From IMG/VR virus record IMGVR_UViG_3300021961_000661, positions 1 to 23,143 of that record: a DNA stretch of 23,143 nt, one strand, 5' to 3'. Under the pieces are notes generated by a model. It was not told where the DNA came from and did no database searches. It saw only the letters and a program-made list of their open reading frames with translations. This DNA comes from a virus. This document shows, one piece after another, positions 1 to 6,426 of this stretch; position 1 is the stretch's first letter; each line of letters begins with the position of its first letter. The position numbers and the translations under genes are program-made.

Positions 1-79
1 GTGTAACAAGTGTAACAGCGTAACAAGCTATGATTATCAGCGTTTTATGCGTTACAATTGGTGTAACATGGTGTTAACA
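1..79. repeat. Cluster of GTGTAACA-type direct repeats with one inverted pair
   Basis: GTGTAACA occurs at 1-8, 10-17 and 61-68, with near copies at 18-25 (GCGTAACA) and 71-79 (GTGTTAACA). A perfect inverted pair, GTTACA (51-56) and TGTAAC (62-67), is separated by 5 nt. The first three copies are spaced 8-9 bp apart. This could be an iteron or operator array, or the repetitive 3' end of a gene running off the left edge: one plus frame (2-118) stays open from the edge to a TAA at 116-118, giving a Cys/Asn-rich tail. The rest of 80-151 shows no gene or strong hairpin. Confidence 0.5.
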
Positions 80-151
80 AGTATAAAGAACGTTTTTGAC
101 AGTAGGCTGCCGTAATGGCAAAAGTAAGTATTAAATATTTAAAAATGAAAT

Positions 152-685
152 TTATTTTTCTAATTCATCATTAAACGCTGATTTTTTAAGCAAATCAGTA
201 TAATTCATAGAACCTTTACGGCTAACATCGCGGCCAAATATTTTGCCAAATTTTTCGGCTGCATCTTTAACGGCGTAAGTTTCGGCGGCGGGTGCAGCTT
301 TTTGCACTCCATCGGTTTTAACGGCGTTCCAATCGGTTGCGCCTGCGCCTTTGTCTGTTTGTATTGGTGCCGCGCCTATACCATCCTGCCACATTTCTTG
401 GCCGTTTATAGGGTTAATTACGTGCAGCCTTACAGTTACTACTACTGAATTAGCAACTATTTGTGTTGAACGTATTTCTACGTTAAAGTTCCCGAAAATA
501 CGCGTTAACAGATATTCTATTTTTTCAATAGGAATATATTTGTAATCGCGAATCATTGGATGTTGAACTAACCATTTTGCTGGCGGGTCTTGATTCAATA
601 AAACAGTTAGGGCATTTTGCTTTAGGCTGTCTTCATTTTCTACTAATAGTTCTTGAAGTGTCGGAAGTTTAGTTAGTTGTGTCAT
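152..685 (-). CDS. Rad52/Sak-like single-strand DNA annealing protein (probable)
   Basis: A 177-residue protein that probably anneals complementary single strands during phage recombination. Residues about 50-110 match the Rad52-superfamily pattern seen in phage Sak-type recombinases: a YIPIEKIEYLLTRIFG helix followed by strands (VEIR..., VVVTVRLHV) and a glycine-rich GIGAAP turn. A later helix with alternating Ala/Lys (about 128-150, including VKDAAEKFGKIFG) resembles the Rad52 segment after the beta sheet. The start ATG at 683-685 follows an A/T-rich leader without a Shine-Dalgarno site. It lies directly downstream of a RecE-like exonuclease on the same strand, the standard partner of a phage annealase, which strengthens the call. 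The intergenic gap holds four direct repeats. The fold was recognised by eye; another SSAP family, or an unrelated protein, remains possible. Confidence 0.55.
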   Translation of the reverse strand: MTQLTKLPTLQELLVENEDSLKQNALTVLLNQDPPAKWLVQHPMIRDYKYIPIEKIEYLLTRIFGNFNVEIRSTQIVANSVVVTVRLHVINPINGQEMWQDGIGAAPIQTDKGAGATDWNAVKTDGVQKAAPAAETYAVKDAAEKFGKIFGRDVSRKGSMNYTDLLKKSAFNDELEK

Positions 686-700
686 GGTGGTTAAATTTAA

Positions 701-742
701 AAGTTTATCTAAGTTTATCTAAAGTTTGACTAAAGTTTATCT
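701..742. repeat. Four helically phased 10-bp direct repeats (AAGTTTATCT)
   Basis: AAGTTTATCT is present at 701-710, 711-720 and 733-742, with a variant AAGTTTGACT at 722-731. The spacing is 10-11 bp, so all copies face the same side of the helix. The array fills the gap between the exonuclease stop and the annealase start and would be in the 5' leader of the annealase transcript. It is a plausible operator or protein-binding array; no family could be assigned. Confidence 0.6.
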
Positions 743-762
743 AATTATTAGCGTTTAGTTAA

Positions 763-1518
763 TCATTTAGCCCAGTTAGGCAATGAAAGAATATGTATTT
801 TATTATCAGTTGTATAGCCGTGAAAATTATTTGCTTCCTTGCATTTTTTCAGCGTTTCAATATCGGCTAAATATTCTTGGCGGCCGCGTTCTATTGCTTC
901 GGGGTCAAGTTCATAAAGTTCAACATTAAACGGCGCTTCTTTTTCAACAGCTATAAATATAAACCGTTCGGCTTTTGTTAAGTCCATATAAAACGCCGCT
1001 TGAACATGGTACCTGTAATTCCAAACAGATTTGGCAAATTCACCAGGTGCTGAATTAGTTGTTGTTTTAAGGTCGATGCAAACGTTATATTTAGTGTTTA
1101 AAAAATCAACTTTGCATTTCGCGTCAAGGTCTTCAATTTTACCAAATATAGGTAATTCCCCTTGGCCTTGTTCTAATAATAATGCAGCCTTTGGATGTGC
1201 TAATACAGCGTTTTTAATGTTTACGGCTAATTCATAATCTTTAAGCGATACAAATAATTCTTTGTCTTCATTATCTGCCATAAAAGAATCATAAATCAAT
1301 TTACCTTCTTTTGTGCGGCGGTCACATTCAGGCATAACGGCGTAATTATCTTGGTTAAACACAACGCTATGAACTAAACTACCTAAGTTCATGGCTGATG
1401 TTGGCGCCTGTTTTTCACCTTCTATATAGGCTAAATAGTGCGCGGGTGATTTGTGTACTAAGTCTAAAAGTGACTTACTGATGTACTCAGTTTTACGGTG
1501 ATACTCTTGGTTTGTCAT
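763..1518 (-). CDS. RecE-like PD-(D/E)XK exonuclease (DUF3799 type)
   Basis: A probable 5'-3' exonuclease of 251 residues that would generate the single strands used by the downstream annealing protein. Visible family motifs are LGSLVH (45-50, His50), a conserved Glu at GELPIF (121), KVDFL (Asp138), IDLKT (Asp149, Lys151) and YHVQAAFY (170-177), the QxxxY-type motif of the RecE/RecB-like nucleases. The N-terminus (EYHRKTEYISKSLLDLV) matches the usual beginning of RecE-like proteins. The start chosen is the ATG at 1516-1518; an in-frame GTG at 1549-1551 would add 11 hydrophobic residues that look like leader. With the gene at 152-685 it forms a leftward two-gene recombination operon diverging from the methyltransferase gene at 1608. 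Confidence 0.85.
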   Translation of the reverse strand: MTNQEYHRKTEYISKSLLDLVHKSPAHYLAYIEGEKQAPTSAMNLGSLVHSVVFNQDNYAVMPECDRRTKEGKLIYDSFMADNEDKELFVSLKDYELAVNIKNAVLAHPKAALLLEQGQGELPIFGKIEDLDAKCKVDFLNTKYNVCIDLKTTTNSAPGEFAKSVWNYRYHVQAAFYMDLTKAERFIFIAVEKEAPFNVELYELDPEAIERGRQEYLADIETLKKCKEANNFHGYTTDNKIHILSLPNWAK

Positions 1519-1550
1519 AAATTTTAAAAATATTTTATTAAATAATAGCA

Positions 1551-1558
1551 CAAATTTA
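1551..1558 (-). promoter_or_regulatory. Candidate leftward promoter -7 box for the exonuclease gene
   Basis: Read on the minus strand, 1558-1551 is TAAATTTG, matching the Bacteroidota TAnnTTTG box, about 32 nt before the exonuclease ATG. A TTG lies roughly 24 nt further upstream, slightly longer than the usual 19-21, so the -33 element is weak. Confidence 0.4.
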
Positions 1559-1569
1559 AAAAAGGTTTT

Positions 1570-1577
1570 TATATTTG
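1570..1577 (+). promoter_or_regulatory. Candidate rightward promoter -7 box for the methyltransferase operon
   Basis: TATATTTG fits the Bacteroidota -7 consensus TAnnTTTG and lies 30 nt before the ATG at 1608. No clear TTTG is seen at the expected -33 position. The two candidate boxes are only 11 nt apart on opposite strands, so they would compete or be co-regulated. Confidence 0.45.
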
Positions 1578-1607
1578 CATAACAATTGAACGAAAAAATA
1601 AAAATTT

Positions 1608-2249
1608 ATGCACTGGTCAGACAAAATCACAGTAACAAATGAAAATAATATGGAGCTAATGGCACGCTATCCTGATAATTATTTTGATTTGGCGATAGTT
1701 GACCCGCCTTATGGTTTAGGCAAAAAATTAAATCCGAGAGGCGGAATGATAAGTAATAGTTTTAAAGGTATGGGTGAAAATACTTGGGATTCAGAAACTC
1801 CAAAAAAAGAATATTGGGAACAATTATTTAGAATTTCAAAAAATCAAATTGTATGGGGTGGTAATTATTTTATTGATTATTTAACACCAACTCAATGTTT
1901 TATAATATGGGATAAAATGAACGGAACAAATCCTATGGCTGATTGTGAATTAGCTTGGACCTCTATTCAAAATAAAGTTGCAAGAATTTTTAGAATGCAT
2001 CATTTTAGCAATGGTTATGATGATAAAATACACCCAACACAAAAGCCTACTAAATTATACAAATGGATTCTTGACAAATACGCCAAACAAGGCGATAAAA
2101 TACTTGATACGCACCTTGGCAGCGGTTCAATAGCAATAGCTTGCCACGATTACGGTTTTGAACTTACAGCCTGCGAACTTGACGCGGAATATTATGAAGC
2201 AGCTAAAAAACGTTTTTTTAATCACTCAGCACAAACAAAACTATTTTAA
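1608..2249 (+). CDS. DNA adenine N6-methyltransferase, beta class (paralogue 1)
   Basis: A 213-residue methyltransferase that would transfer a methyl group from S-adenosylmethionine to adenine in a specific DNA sequence. Motif IV DPPYG is at 32-36, and the SAM-binding motif I region LDTHLGSGS is at 166-174 behind HPTQKP, the order of the beta class. The middle (about 37-145) should hold target recognition. No restriction partner of the usual kind is adjacent, so it may be an orphan methylase protecting phage DNA. It is closely related to the gene at 3931-4584: both ends match almost residue for residue while the segment before HPTQKP differs. The core is AT-rich with AGA arginine codons, whereas the ends use CGC/CGT. 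Probable first gene of the rightward operon. Confidence 0.9.
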   Translation: MHWSDKITVTNENNMELMARYPDNYFDLAIVDPPYGLGKKLNPRGGMISNSFKGMGENTWDSETPKKEYWEQLFRISKNQIVWGGNYFIDYLTPTQCFIIWDKMNGTNPMADCELAWTSIQNKVARIFRMHHFSNGYDDKIHPTQKPTKLYKWILDKYAKQGDKILDTHLGSGSIAIACHDYGFELTACELDAEYYEAAKKRFFNHSAQTKLF

Positions 2250-2250
2250 T

Positions 2251-2499
2251 ATGAAAACATTTGAACAGCTATCTATTAGATGCGACATTTTAGGCATCAG
2301 TATTTCGGAACTTTGCAGGCGTGCAGATGTTGGGCGGCAAACGGTTGAATATTGGTCTAAGGTTGAACCGCAAACATTGACTATCTATTTTAAACTTATG
2401 AATGCTTTAAACCAAATAGAAAATGAACACAATACAGCTAAGGCAATATCAATTGAAAAGCGTAAGCGACATAAGAGGGAGTTACCAACAGGGGAATAA
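2251..2499 (+). CDS. Small HTH DNA-binding protein (Xre/Cro-like)
   Basis: An 82-residue protein beginning 1 nt after the methyltransferase stop. Residues about 5-45 read as a helix-turn-helix: CDILGISISELCRRADVG, then RQTVEYWSKVEPQTLTIYFKLMNALNQIE, the layout of Cro/C1-type repressor domains. The C-terminus is strongly basic (EKRKRHKREL). An upstream in-frame ATG at 2158 exists but lies inside the methyltransferase in another frame, so 2251 is preferred. Its last 77 nt are read in a second frame as the beginning of the helicase gene. It could regulate this operon, as a small controller protein beside a methylase might, but no operator was found. Confidence 0.65.
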   Translation: MKTFEQLSIRCDILGISISELCRRADVGRQTVEYWSKVEPQTLTIYFKLMNALNQIENEHNTAKAISIEKRKRHKRELPTGE

Positions 2500-3934
2500 A
2501 AAAGTATTATTTGTATTACCTACGGGCGGCGGAAAAACTGAAACGTTCATTTATATGGCATTAGAATCAATTAGCAAAGGTAAGCGCGTTTATTTCTTAG
2601 TGCATAAAAAAAACCTTGTTAATCAGATTTCAGAACGTTGCAGGCGATACGGTTTAAAGCATGGATTTATAGCAGGCAATCGACCTAAACAGTATTACAT
2701 ACCTGCACAGGTTTGCAGCGTTCAAAGTTTAAAGAATCGGTTAAATGAAGTTCCACAGCCCGACTTACTTATTATAGATGAAGCGCACCACGCCAACGCG
2801 GGAACATGGAAGGATATTTTAGATTTTTACGGCGAAAAGGTTTATGTTTTAGGGGTAACAGCAACACCATGGCGCGGCGATGGACAAGGTTTGGGAGATG
2901 TATTTTCTGATTTAGTTTTAGGACCGCTGCCCGCTGAATTAGTGCAAATGGGCAATTTAGTGATGCCTGAGTATTATAACTTCAAACCGTTGGCGGATTT
3001 TACAAAGATTAAAAAAGATAAAAACGGCGAATATAAAGCGGATGACCTTTTTAAAGAAATGGACAAACCTGCGATAACGGGAAATGCTGTTGAGGAATAC
3101 AAACGTTTGGCGCCTGGCGAACCTGCAATATATAGTTGCGTAAATATTAAACATGCTGATAATGTAGCAGCGGCATTTAATGAAGCAGGTTTTAGGGCGG
3201 TTTCTATAAATGGAAACTTAGAAGATTATGAAATTAAAAAAGCGTTTGAAGGTTTGGCTAATCGCAGCATACATGTACTAACGTTTTGCGACCTTATAAG
3301 CGAGGGCACAGATATACCAGCCGTTAGCGTTGTAGGAATGTTACGCCGTACAATGTCGCTTAGTTTATATTTACAGATAGTAGGGCGTGGATTAAGACCG
3401 ATGGAAGGTAAACAACGCTGTTTAATACTTGACCACGTTGGCAATCAAAAATTACACGGGCATCCACTAATGACACGGGAATGGACATTGGAAGGGATGC
3501 AAAAGCGAAAACGCAAAGATACAGATGAACAGATTGATAATGAATACAAAGACTGTACAGAATGCTTTAGGACTTATGAAAAAACACACGCTGCATGTCC
3601 TTATTGCGGTTTTGTTGAACCTATAAAGGTTAGCGAAATTGAACAGGTTGCAGGCGTTGCTGTAAAAGATGAAACAACATTGGATGAACTATTGAAAACA
3701 AAACGTACTGAGCAGGCAAAAAGCCGAACACTTGAAGATTTATGGCAGTTAAAAATACAGCGCGGTCACAAAGACAAATGGGTTTATTTTGTATTTGAAA
3801 GTAGGGTTTTAAAAGACAAAGGTTCGATTGAATATATAAATAAAAAACATGGACTTAACGCTATTAACCGCGATGATTTAAAAGCTGCTGTATTGCGTAA
3901 ATGGAACGAATTTTATAAAACTAAAAGAAAATGA
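2423..3934 (+). CDS. SF2 DEAD/DEAH-box helicase with C-terminal zinc ribbon
   Basis: A 503-residue ATP-dependent nucleic acid translocase. Motifs in order: LRQYQ (6-10), Walker A PTGGGKT (33-39), DEAH (119-122), TATPWR (146-151), a motif V-like LISEGTDIPAV (291-301) and motif VI QIVGRGLRP (318-326). A CxxC...CxxC zinc ribbon follows (Cys378, Cys381, Cys392, Cys395). The conserved LRxYQ segment just after the start supports initiation at 2423, although this makes a 77-nt overlap with the HTH gene. No nuclease or methylase domain is fused, so it is not a complete type I or III restriction subunit. Many phages carry such a helicase for replication, recombination or transcription-linked roles. 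Its stop overlaps the next ATG (ATGA, 3931-3934). Confidence 0.9.
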   Translation: MNTIQLRQYQLKSVSDIRGSYQQGNKKVLFVLPTGGGKTETFIYMALESISKGKRVYFLVHKKNLVNQISERCRRYGLKHGFIAGNRPKQYYIPAQVCSVQSLKNRLNEVPQPDLLIIDEAHHANAGTWKDILDFYGEKVYVLGVTATPWRGDGQGLGDVFSDLVLGPLPAELVQMGNLVMPEYYNFKPLADFTKIKKDKNGEYKADDLFKEMDKPAITGNAVEEYKRLAPGEPAIYSCVNIKHADNVAAAFNEAGFRAVSINGNLEDYEIKKAFEGLANRSIHVLTFCDLISEGTDIPAVSVVGMLRRTMSLSLYLQIVGRGLRPMEGKQRCLILDHVGNQKLHGHPLMTREWTLEGMQKRKRKDTDEQIDNEYKDCTECFRTYEKTHAACPYCGFVEPIKVSEIEQVAGVAVKDETTLDELLKTKRTEQAKSRTLEDLWQLKIQRGHKDKWVYFVFESRVLKDKGSIEYINKKHGLNAINRDDLKAAVLRKWNEFYKTKRK

Positions 3935-4584
3935 AACTAACTGATAAAATAACAGTAACAAATGAGGATAACATGCAGCTAATGGCTCGTTATCCTGATA
4001 AGTATTTTGATTTGGCTATTGTTGACCCGCCTTATGGAATAGGAGTTACTAAAAATAAAAGATTAAACAATAATTCTAATAATGATTGGGATAATAAAAT
4101 ACCTTCAATAGAATATTTTAATGAATTATTTAGGGTTAGTAAAAATCAAATAATTTGGGGCGGCAATTACTTTATTGAGCATTTAAAAAATACAAGATGT
4201 TATATAAATTGGGATAAATTAAATCATTCAGATACTTATGCTGATTGCGAAATGGCTTGGACTTCTTTTGATGAAAATGCAAAAATATTTAAATATATGT
4301 GGGATGGAAATAGATATGGATTTCCAAACTTAATACAAGGTGTAGGTAAAAAAAGTATAAGAATTCACCCAACACAAAAACCTGTATCATTATATCATTA
4401 TTGTTTAACAAACTACGCCAAACCAAACGATAAAATACTCGATACACATTTAGGCAGCGGAAGTATTGCAATAGCCTGCCACGATTACGGATTTGAACTT
4501 ACAGCGTGCGAATTAGATACTGAATACTATGAAGCCGCAATAAAACGAATTAACAACCATATTTCACAACAAAAACTATTCTAA
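3931..4584 (+). CDS. DNA adenine N6-methyltransferase, beta class (paralogue 2)
   Basis: A 217-residue methyltransferase with DPPYG at 32-36 and LDTHLGSGS at 170-178, as in the gene at 1608. The N-terminal DKITVTNE...LMARYPD and the whole C-terminal SAM-binding end are nearly the same in the two proteins, and both end in KLF. The segment just before HPTQKP is different and longer here (about 125-145, with YMWDGNRYGF), which predicts a different DNA target. Synonymous sites have diverged, so the duplication is not recent. The core uses AGA for arginine and is very AT-rich. It is joined by ATGA to the helicase and by TAATG to the HNH gene, implying translational coupling. Confidence 0.9.
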   Translation: MKLTDKITVTNEDNMQLMARYPDKYFDLAIVDPPYGIGVTKNKRLNNNSNNDWDNKIPSIEYFNELFRVSKNQIIWGGNYFIEHLKNTRCYINWDKLNHSDTYADCEMAWTSFDENAKIFKYMWDGNRYGFPNLIQGVGKKSIRIHPTQKPVSLYHYCLTNYAKPNDKILDTHLGSGSIAIACHDYGFELTACELDTEYYEAAIKRINNHISQQKLF

Positions 4585-5204
4585 TGGGAACTAAATGGAA
4601 ACCGCACGAAATAGAACTATTAAAACAGCACTATTCAGACAAAACTATTAAAGAATTATGCGAAATTTTGAAACGTTCTGAAAGGTCTATATATTCGCAA
4701 GCTGATGTTTTAGGTCTTAAAAAGTCCGATGAACATAGAAAAAAATTACTTAAATTAGAAGCTGAAAGGTTAAAAAGTTTTGGCAATGAATCACGATTTC
4801 AAAAAGGTAATAAGCCGTGGAATAAAGGCGTAAAAGGTTACATGGGTGCAAATGTTACAAGTTTTATAAAGGGTAATAAACCGCACAATACAAGACAAGT
4901 TGGCGATACCAGGATAGATGGAAAAGATATGTTTTTGCTTGTTAAGGTAGCCGATAAGCAATGGATTAGAAAAGAAATTTTAATTTGGGAATCAGTACAT
5001 GGTAAAATACCTAAAGGGCATGTAATAAGGGTTAAAAATCCAGCATTAAATAAATATGATATAAATAATTTAATGTTGATTACACATGCTGAAAACATGC
5101 TATTAAACACAATACACAGGCATCCGAAAGAATTACAACAAGCAATTAGAACATTAAAAAAACTTAAAAAAGCAATCAAAAAGTATGGCACGAAACAAAA
5201 TTGA
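4584..5204 (+). CDS. HNH-type endonuclease with N-terminal HTH and NUMOD-like repeats
   Basis: A 206-residue probable DNA endonuclease. Residues about 5-45 (WKPHEIELLKQHYSDKTIKELC, part of a Myb/HTH-like unit, then RSERSIYSQADVLGL) should bind DNA. Two similar segments, FQKGNKPWNKG (72-82) and SFIKGNKPHNT (93-103), resemble NUMOD3-type DNA-binding repeats of homing nucleases. The catalytic part spans about 128-175: IWESVHG (His139), PKGHVIR (His146) and NNLMLITHAENM. The usual second histidine of the HNH centre is Arg149 here, as in a known phage subfamily. It may be a free-standing homing-type nuclease beside the methylases. The start overlaps the previous stop by 1 nt; the 3' end overlaps the next gene by 20 nt. 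Confidence 0.8.
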   Translation: MGTKWKPHEIELLKQHYSDKTIKELCEILKRSERSIYSQADVLGLKKSDEHRKKLLKLEAERLKSFGNESRFQKGNKPWNKGVKGYMGANVTSFIKGNKPHNTRQVGDTRIDGKDMFLLVKVADKQWIRKEILIWESVHGKIPKGHVIRVKNPALNKYDINNLMLITHAENMLLNTIHRHPKELQQAIRTLKKLKKAIKKYGTKQN

Positions 5205-5415
5205 AGACCTTAGAAACTTGTTATTCGAACAAATCGAAAAGCTAATGGATGATGAATCTGATGTTGAAAAAGAAACTGCAAAAGCTAAGGCAATATCAAA
5301 ACTTGCAGATACAATAATTCATTCAGCAAAAGTAGAAATTGATTTCTTAAAAATGATGGGTAATGAAGGCACAGGAACTGGCTTTATACCCGTTGAAAAA
5401 AAACAGTTAGCATGA
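5185..5415 (+). CDS. Small helical phage protein, function unknown
   Basis: A 76-residue, mostly helical protein: IEDLRNLLFEQIEKLMDD, a charged stretch, then AKAISKLADTIIHSAKVEIDFLK and a glycine-rich tail GNEGTGTGF. Similar small proteins are common in phage early regions, often near HNH genes, but I know of no function. It overlaps the HNH gene by 20 nt and the following lysozyme-like gene by 4 nt (ATGA), so it is part of the same transcript. The helix could mediate dimerisation. Confidence 0.7.
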   Translation: MARNKIEDLRNLLFEQIEKLMDDESDVEKETAKAKAISKLADTIIHSAKVEIDFLKMMGNEGTGTGFIPVEKKQLA

Positions 5416-5888
5416 AACACATAATTCTATTTACAGCACTTATAGCAGCTATTATTTACGCTGGCAATAAACCGAAACCGAAACCCGAAGTAATAATTAA
5501 AACCGTTTACATAACCCGTGACACATGCGATACAGACAGCGATTTTATAAATGCCATTGGCGAAATTGAAACGCTAAACACAGATTCACTTATAGGTGAT
5601 GGTGGTCGCGCTTATGGTAGGTATCAGATGCATGCTGTTTGTGTCAAAGGTTCAGGATTGCAAGATTTACTAAATTATCAGCACAAAGATATGTTTGATT
5701 CTATAAAATCCGACCACGTATTTTGGGCAGCTATGGGCGTTCATTGTTATACATACGCTATGAAACACGGTAAATATCCAAATTTAGGTGAACTTGCACG
5801 TATGTGGAACGGCGGCCCGAATGGACATAAAAAACAAAGTACATTAAATTACCTTAAAAAATTTGAACAATGCCTAAGAAAAAATTAA
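5412..5888 (+). CDS. Membrane-anchored lysozyme/transglycosylase-like protein
   Basis: A 158-residue protein with a hydrophobic N-terminus (residues 3-17, ILFTALIAAIIYAG) acting as a signal or anchor, a Pro/Lys-rich linker, and a lysozyme-fold domain. FINAIGEIET (45-54) supplies the likely catalytic Glu51 or Glu53, followed by GRAYGRYQM (66-73), similar to the AYGxxQ motif of lytic transglycosylases, and ARMWNGGPNG (129-138) near the end, a typical helix-loop of the family. It would cleave peptidoglycan glycan strands in the periplasm. It sits among replication-region genes rather than with the endolysin or holin, so it could act early or be one of several lysis enzymes. Overlaps its neighbours by 4 and 19 nt. 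Confidence 0.7.
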   Translation: MKHIILFTALIAAIIYAGNKPKPKPEVIIKTVYITRDTCDTDSDFINAIGEIETLNTDSLIGDGGRAYGRYQMHAVCVKGSGLQDLLNYQHKDMFDSIKSDHVFWAAMGVHCYTYAMKHGKYPNLGELARMWNGGPNGHKKQSTLNYLKKFEQCLRKN

Positions 5889-6160
5889 CAGATTACGAAA
5901 TTCTTTTAGAAATTTACAGACGCGTTTATGCAGTTAGCGAACCGCCTGCAGATTTTGACCAGTTAGTAGCAAATGCCGAAATTAACGAATTAGGGCAAAA
6001 AGTCATAAAGTATTTAGATTATGAATGTGATGATGATGTAATGAAGCAAATTTGCGAAAAAACATTAGATGAATCTAAAGTCAAAGGATGGAAGCGAAAG
6101 CAATTTTTTAACAGTTTTTGGCTTGGATGTTCACCAAAAAGTAAAAAAAGATTACCATGA
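5870..6160 (+). CDS. Hypothetical phage protein, 96 aa
   Basis: I do not recognise the family. It has a helix-rich N-terminus (TDYEILLEIYRRVYAVSEPPADFDQLV), an acidic middle (YLDYECDDDV) and a basic, aromatic end (VKGWKRKQFFNSFWLGCSPKSKKR). The ATG lies inside the 3' end of the lysozyme-like gene (19-nt overlap), and its stop overlaps the next start by 4 nt, so it is embedded in the operon. It has no signal peptide or membrane segment and is probably cytoplasmic. Confidence 0.65.
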   Translation: MPKKKLTDYEILLEIYRRVYAVSEPPADFDQLVANAEINELGQKVIKYLDYECDDDVMKQICEKTLDESKVKGWKRKQFFNSFWLGCSPKSKKRLP

Positions 6161-6426
6161 GCGGCGGCACATTTAATTACATGCAGCACGGAATTCGTGA
6201 TATTTACGAAACAATTGAATATCATTTAGAAATTCAAGGTAAGGAAACAGAATACGGCGGCGAATATCCAATATTTGAACAACAAGTTTTAAAACAATTG
6301 CAAGATGCTGTTGAATGCTTAAAAAAGGCTTATGTTTATGCGCACCGTGTTGATTGGTTTTTAGCTGGTGACGATGGCAATGAAAATTTTCTTAAGCGAT
6401 TAAATGAAGAATTAAACGAATTATGA
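6157..6426 (+). CDS. Conserved 'MSGG' phage protein, function unknown
   Basis: An 89-residue protein beginning MSGGTFNYMQHGIRDI and ending with VYAHRVDWFLAGDDGNENFLKRLNEEL. This beginning and the DWFLxGDDG...F motif are hallmarks of a small protein found in many phages and some bacteria, to my knowledge without a defined function. The conserved ends and the ATGA overlaps on both sides support a real gene. It is probably cytoplasmic; there are no membrane segments. Confidence 0.75.
   Translation: MSGGTFNYMQHGIRDIYETIEYHLEIQGKETEYGGEYPIFEQQVLKQLQDAVECLKKAYVYAHRVDWFLAGDDGNENFLKRLNEELNEL

Noticed and set aside
1-118. Partial gene running in from the left edge
   Set aside because: Frame open for 39 codons, but the peptide is dictated by the repeats and cannot be tied to a family; described only under the repeat entry.
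701-742. CRISPR array
   Set aside because: Repeats are 10 bp with 0-2 nt between them; there are no spacers and no cas genes.
1519-1551. GTG start extending the exonuclease by 11 residues
   Set aside because: The added residues are hydrophobic leader-like and the family normally starts near the ATG at 1516-1518; the candidate -7 promoter box would also overlap the longer start.
2158-2250. Longer version of the HTH gene starting inside the methyltransferase
   Set aside because: The extension overlaps the conserved methyltransferase end and has no HTH-like content; ATG 2251 lies right behind the methylase stop.
4838-5191. 117-codon hydrophobic minus-strand frame
   Set aside because: Antisense to the HNH nuclease; its hydrophobic look comes from reading lysine-rich codons backwards.
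1608-5204. Complete type I or type III restriction-modification system
   Set aside because: The methylases are small beta-class enzymes with their own recognition segments, and the helicase has no nuclease domain or specificity partner.
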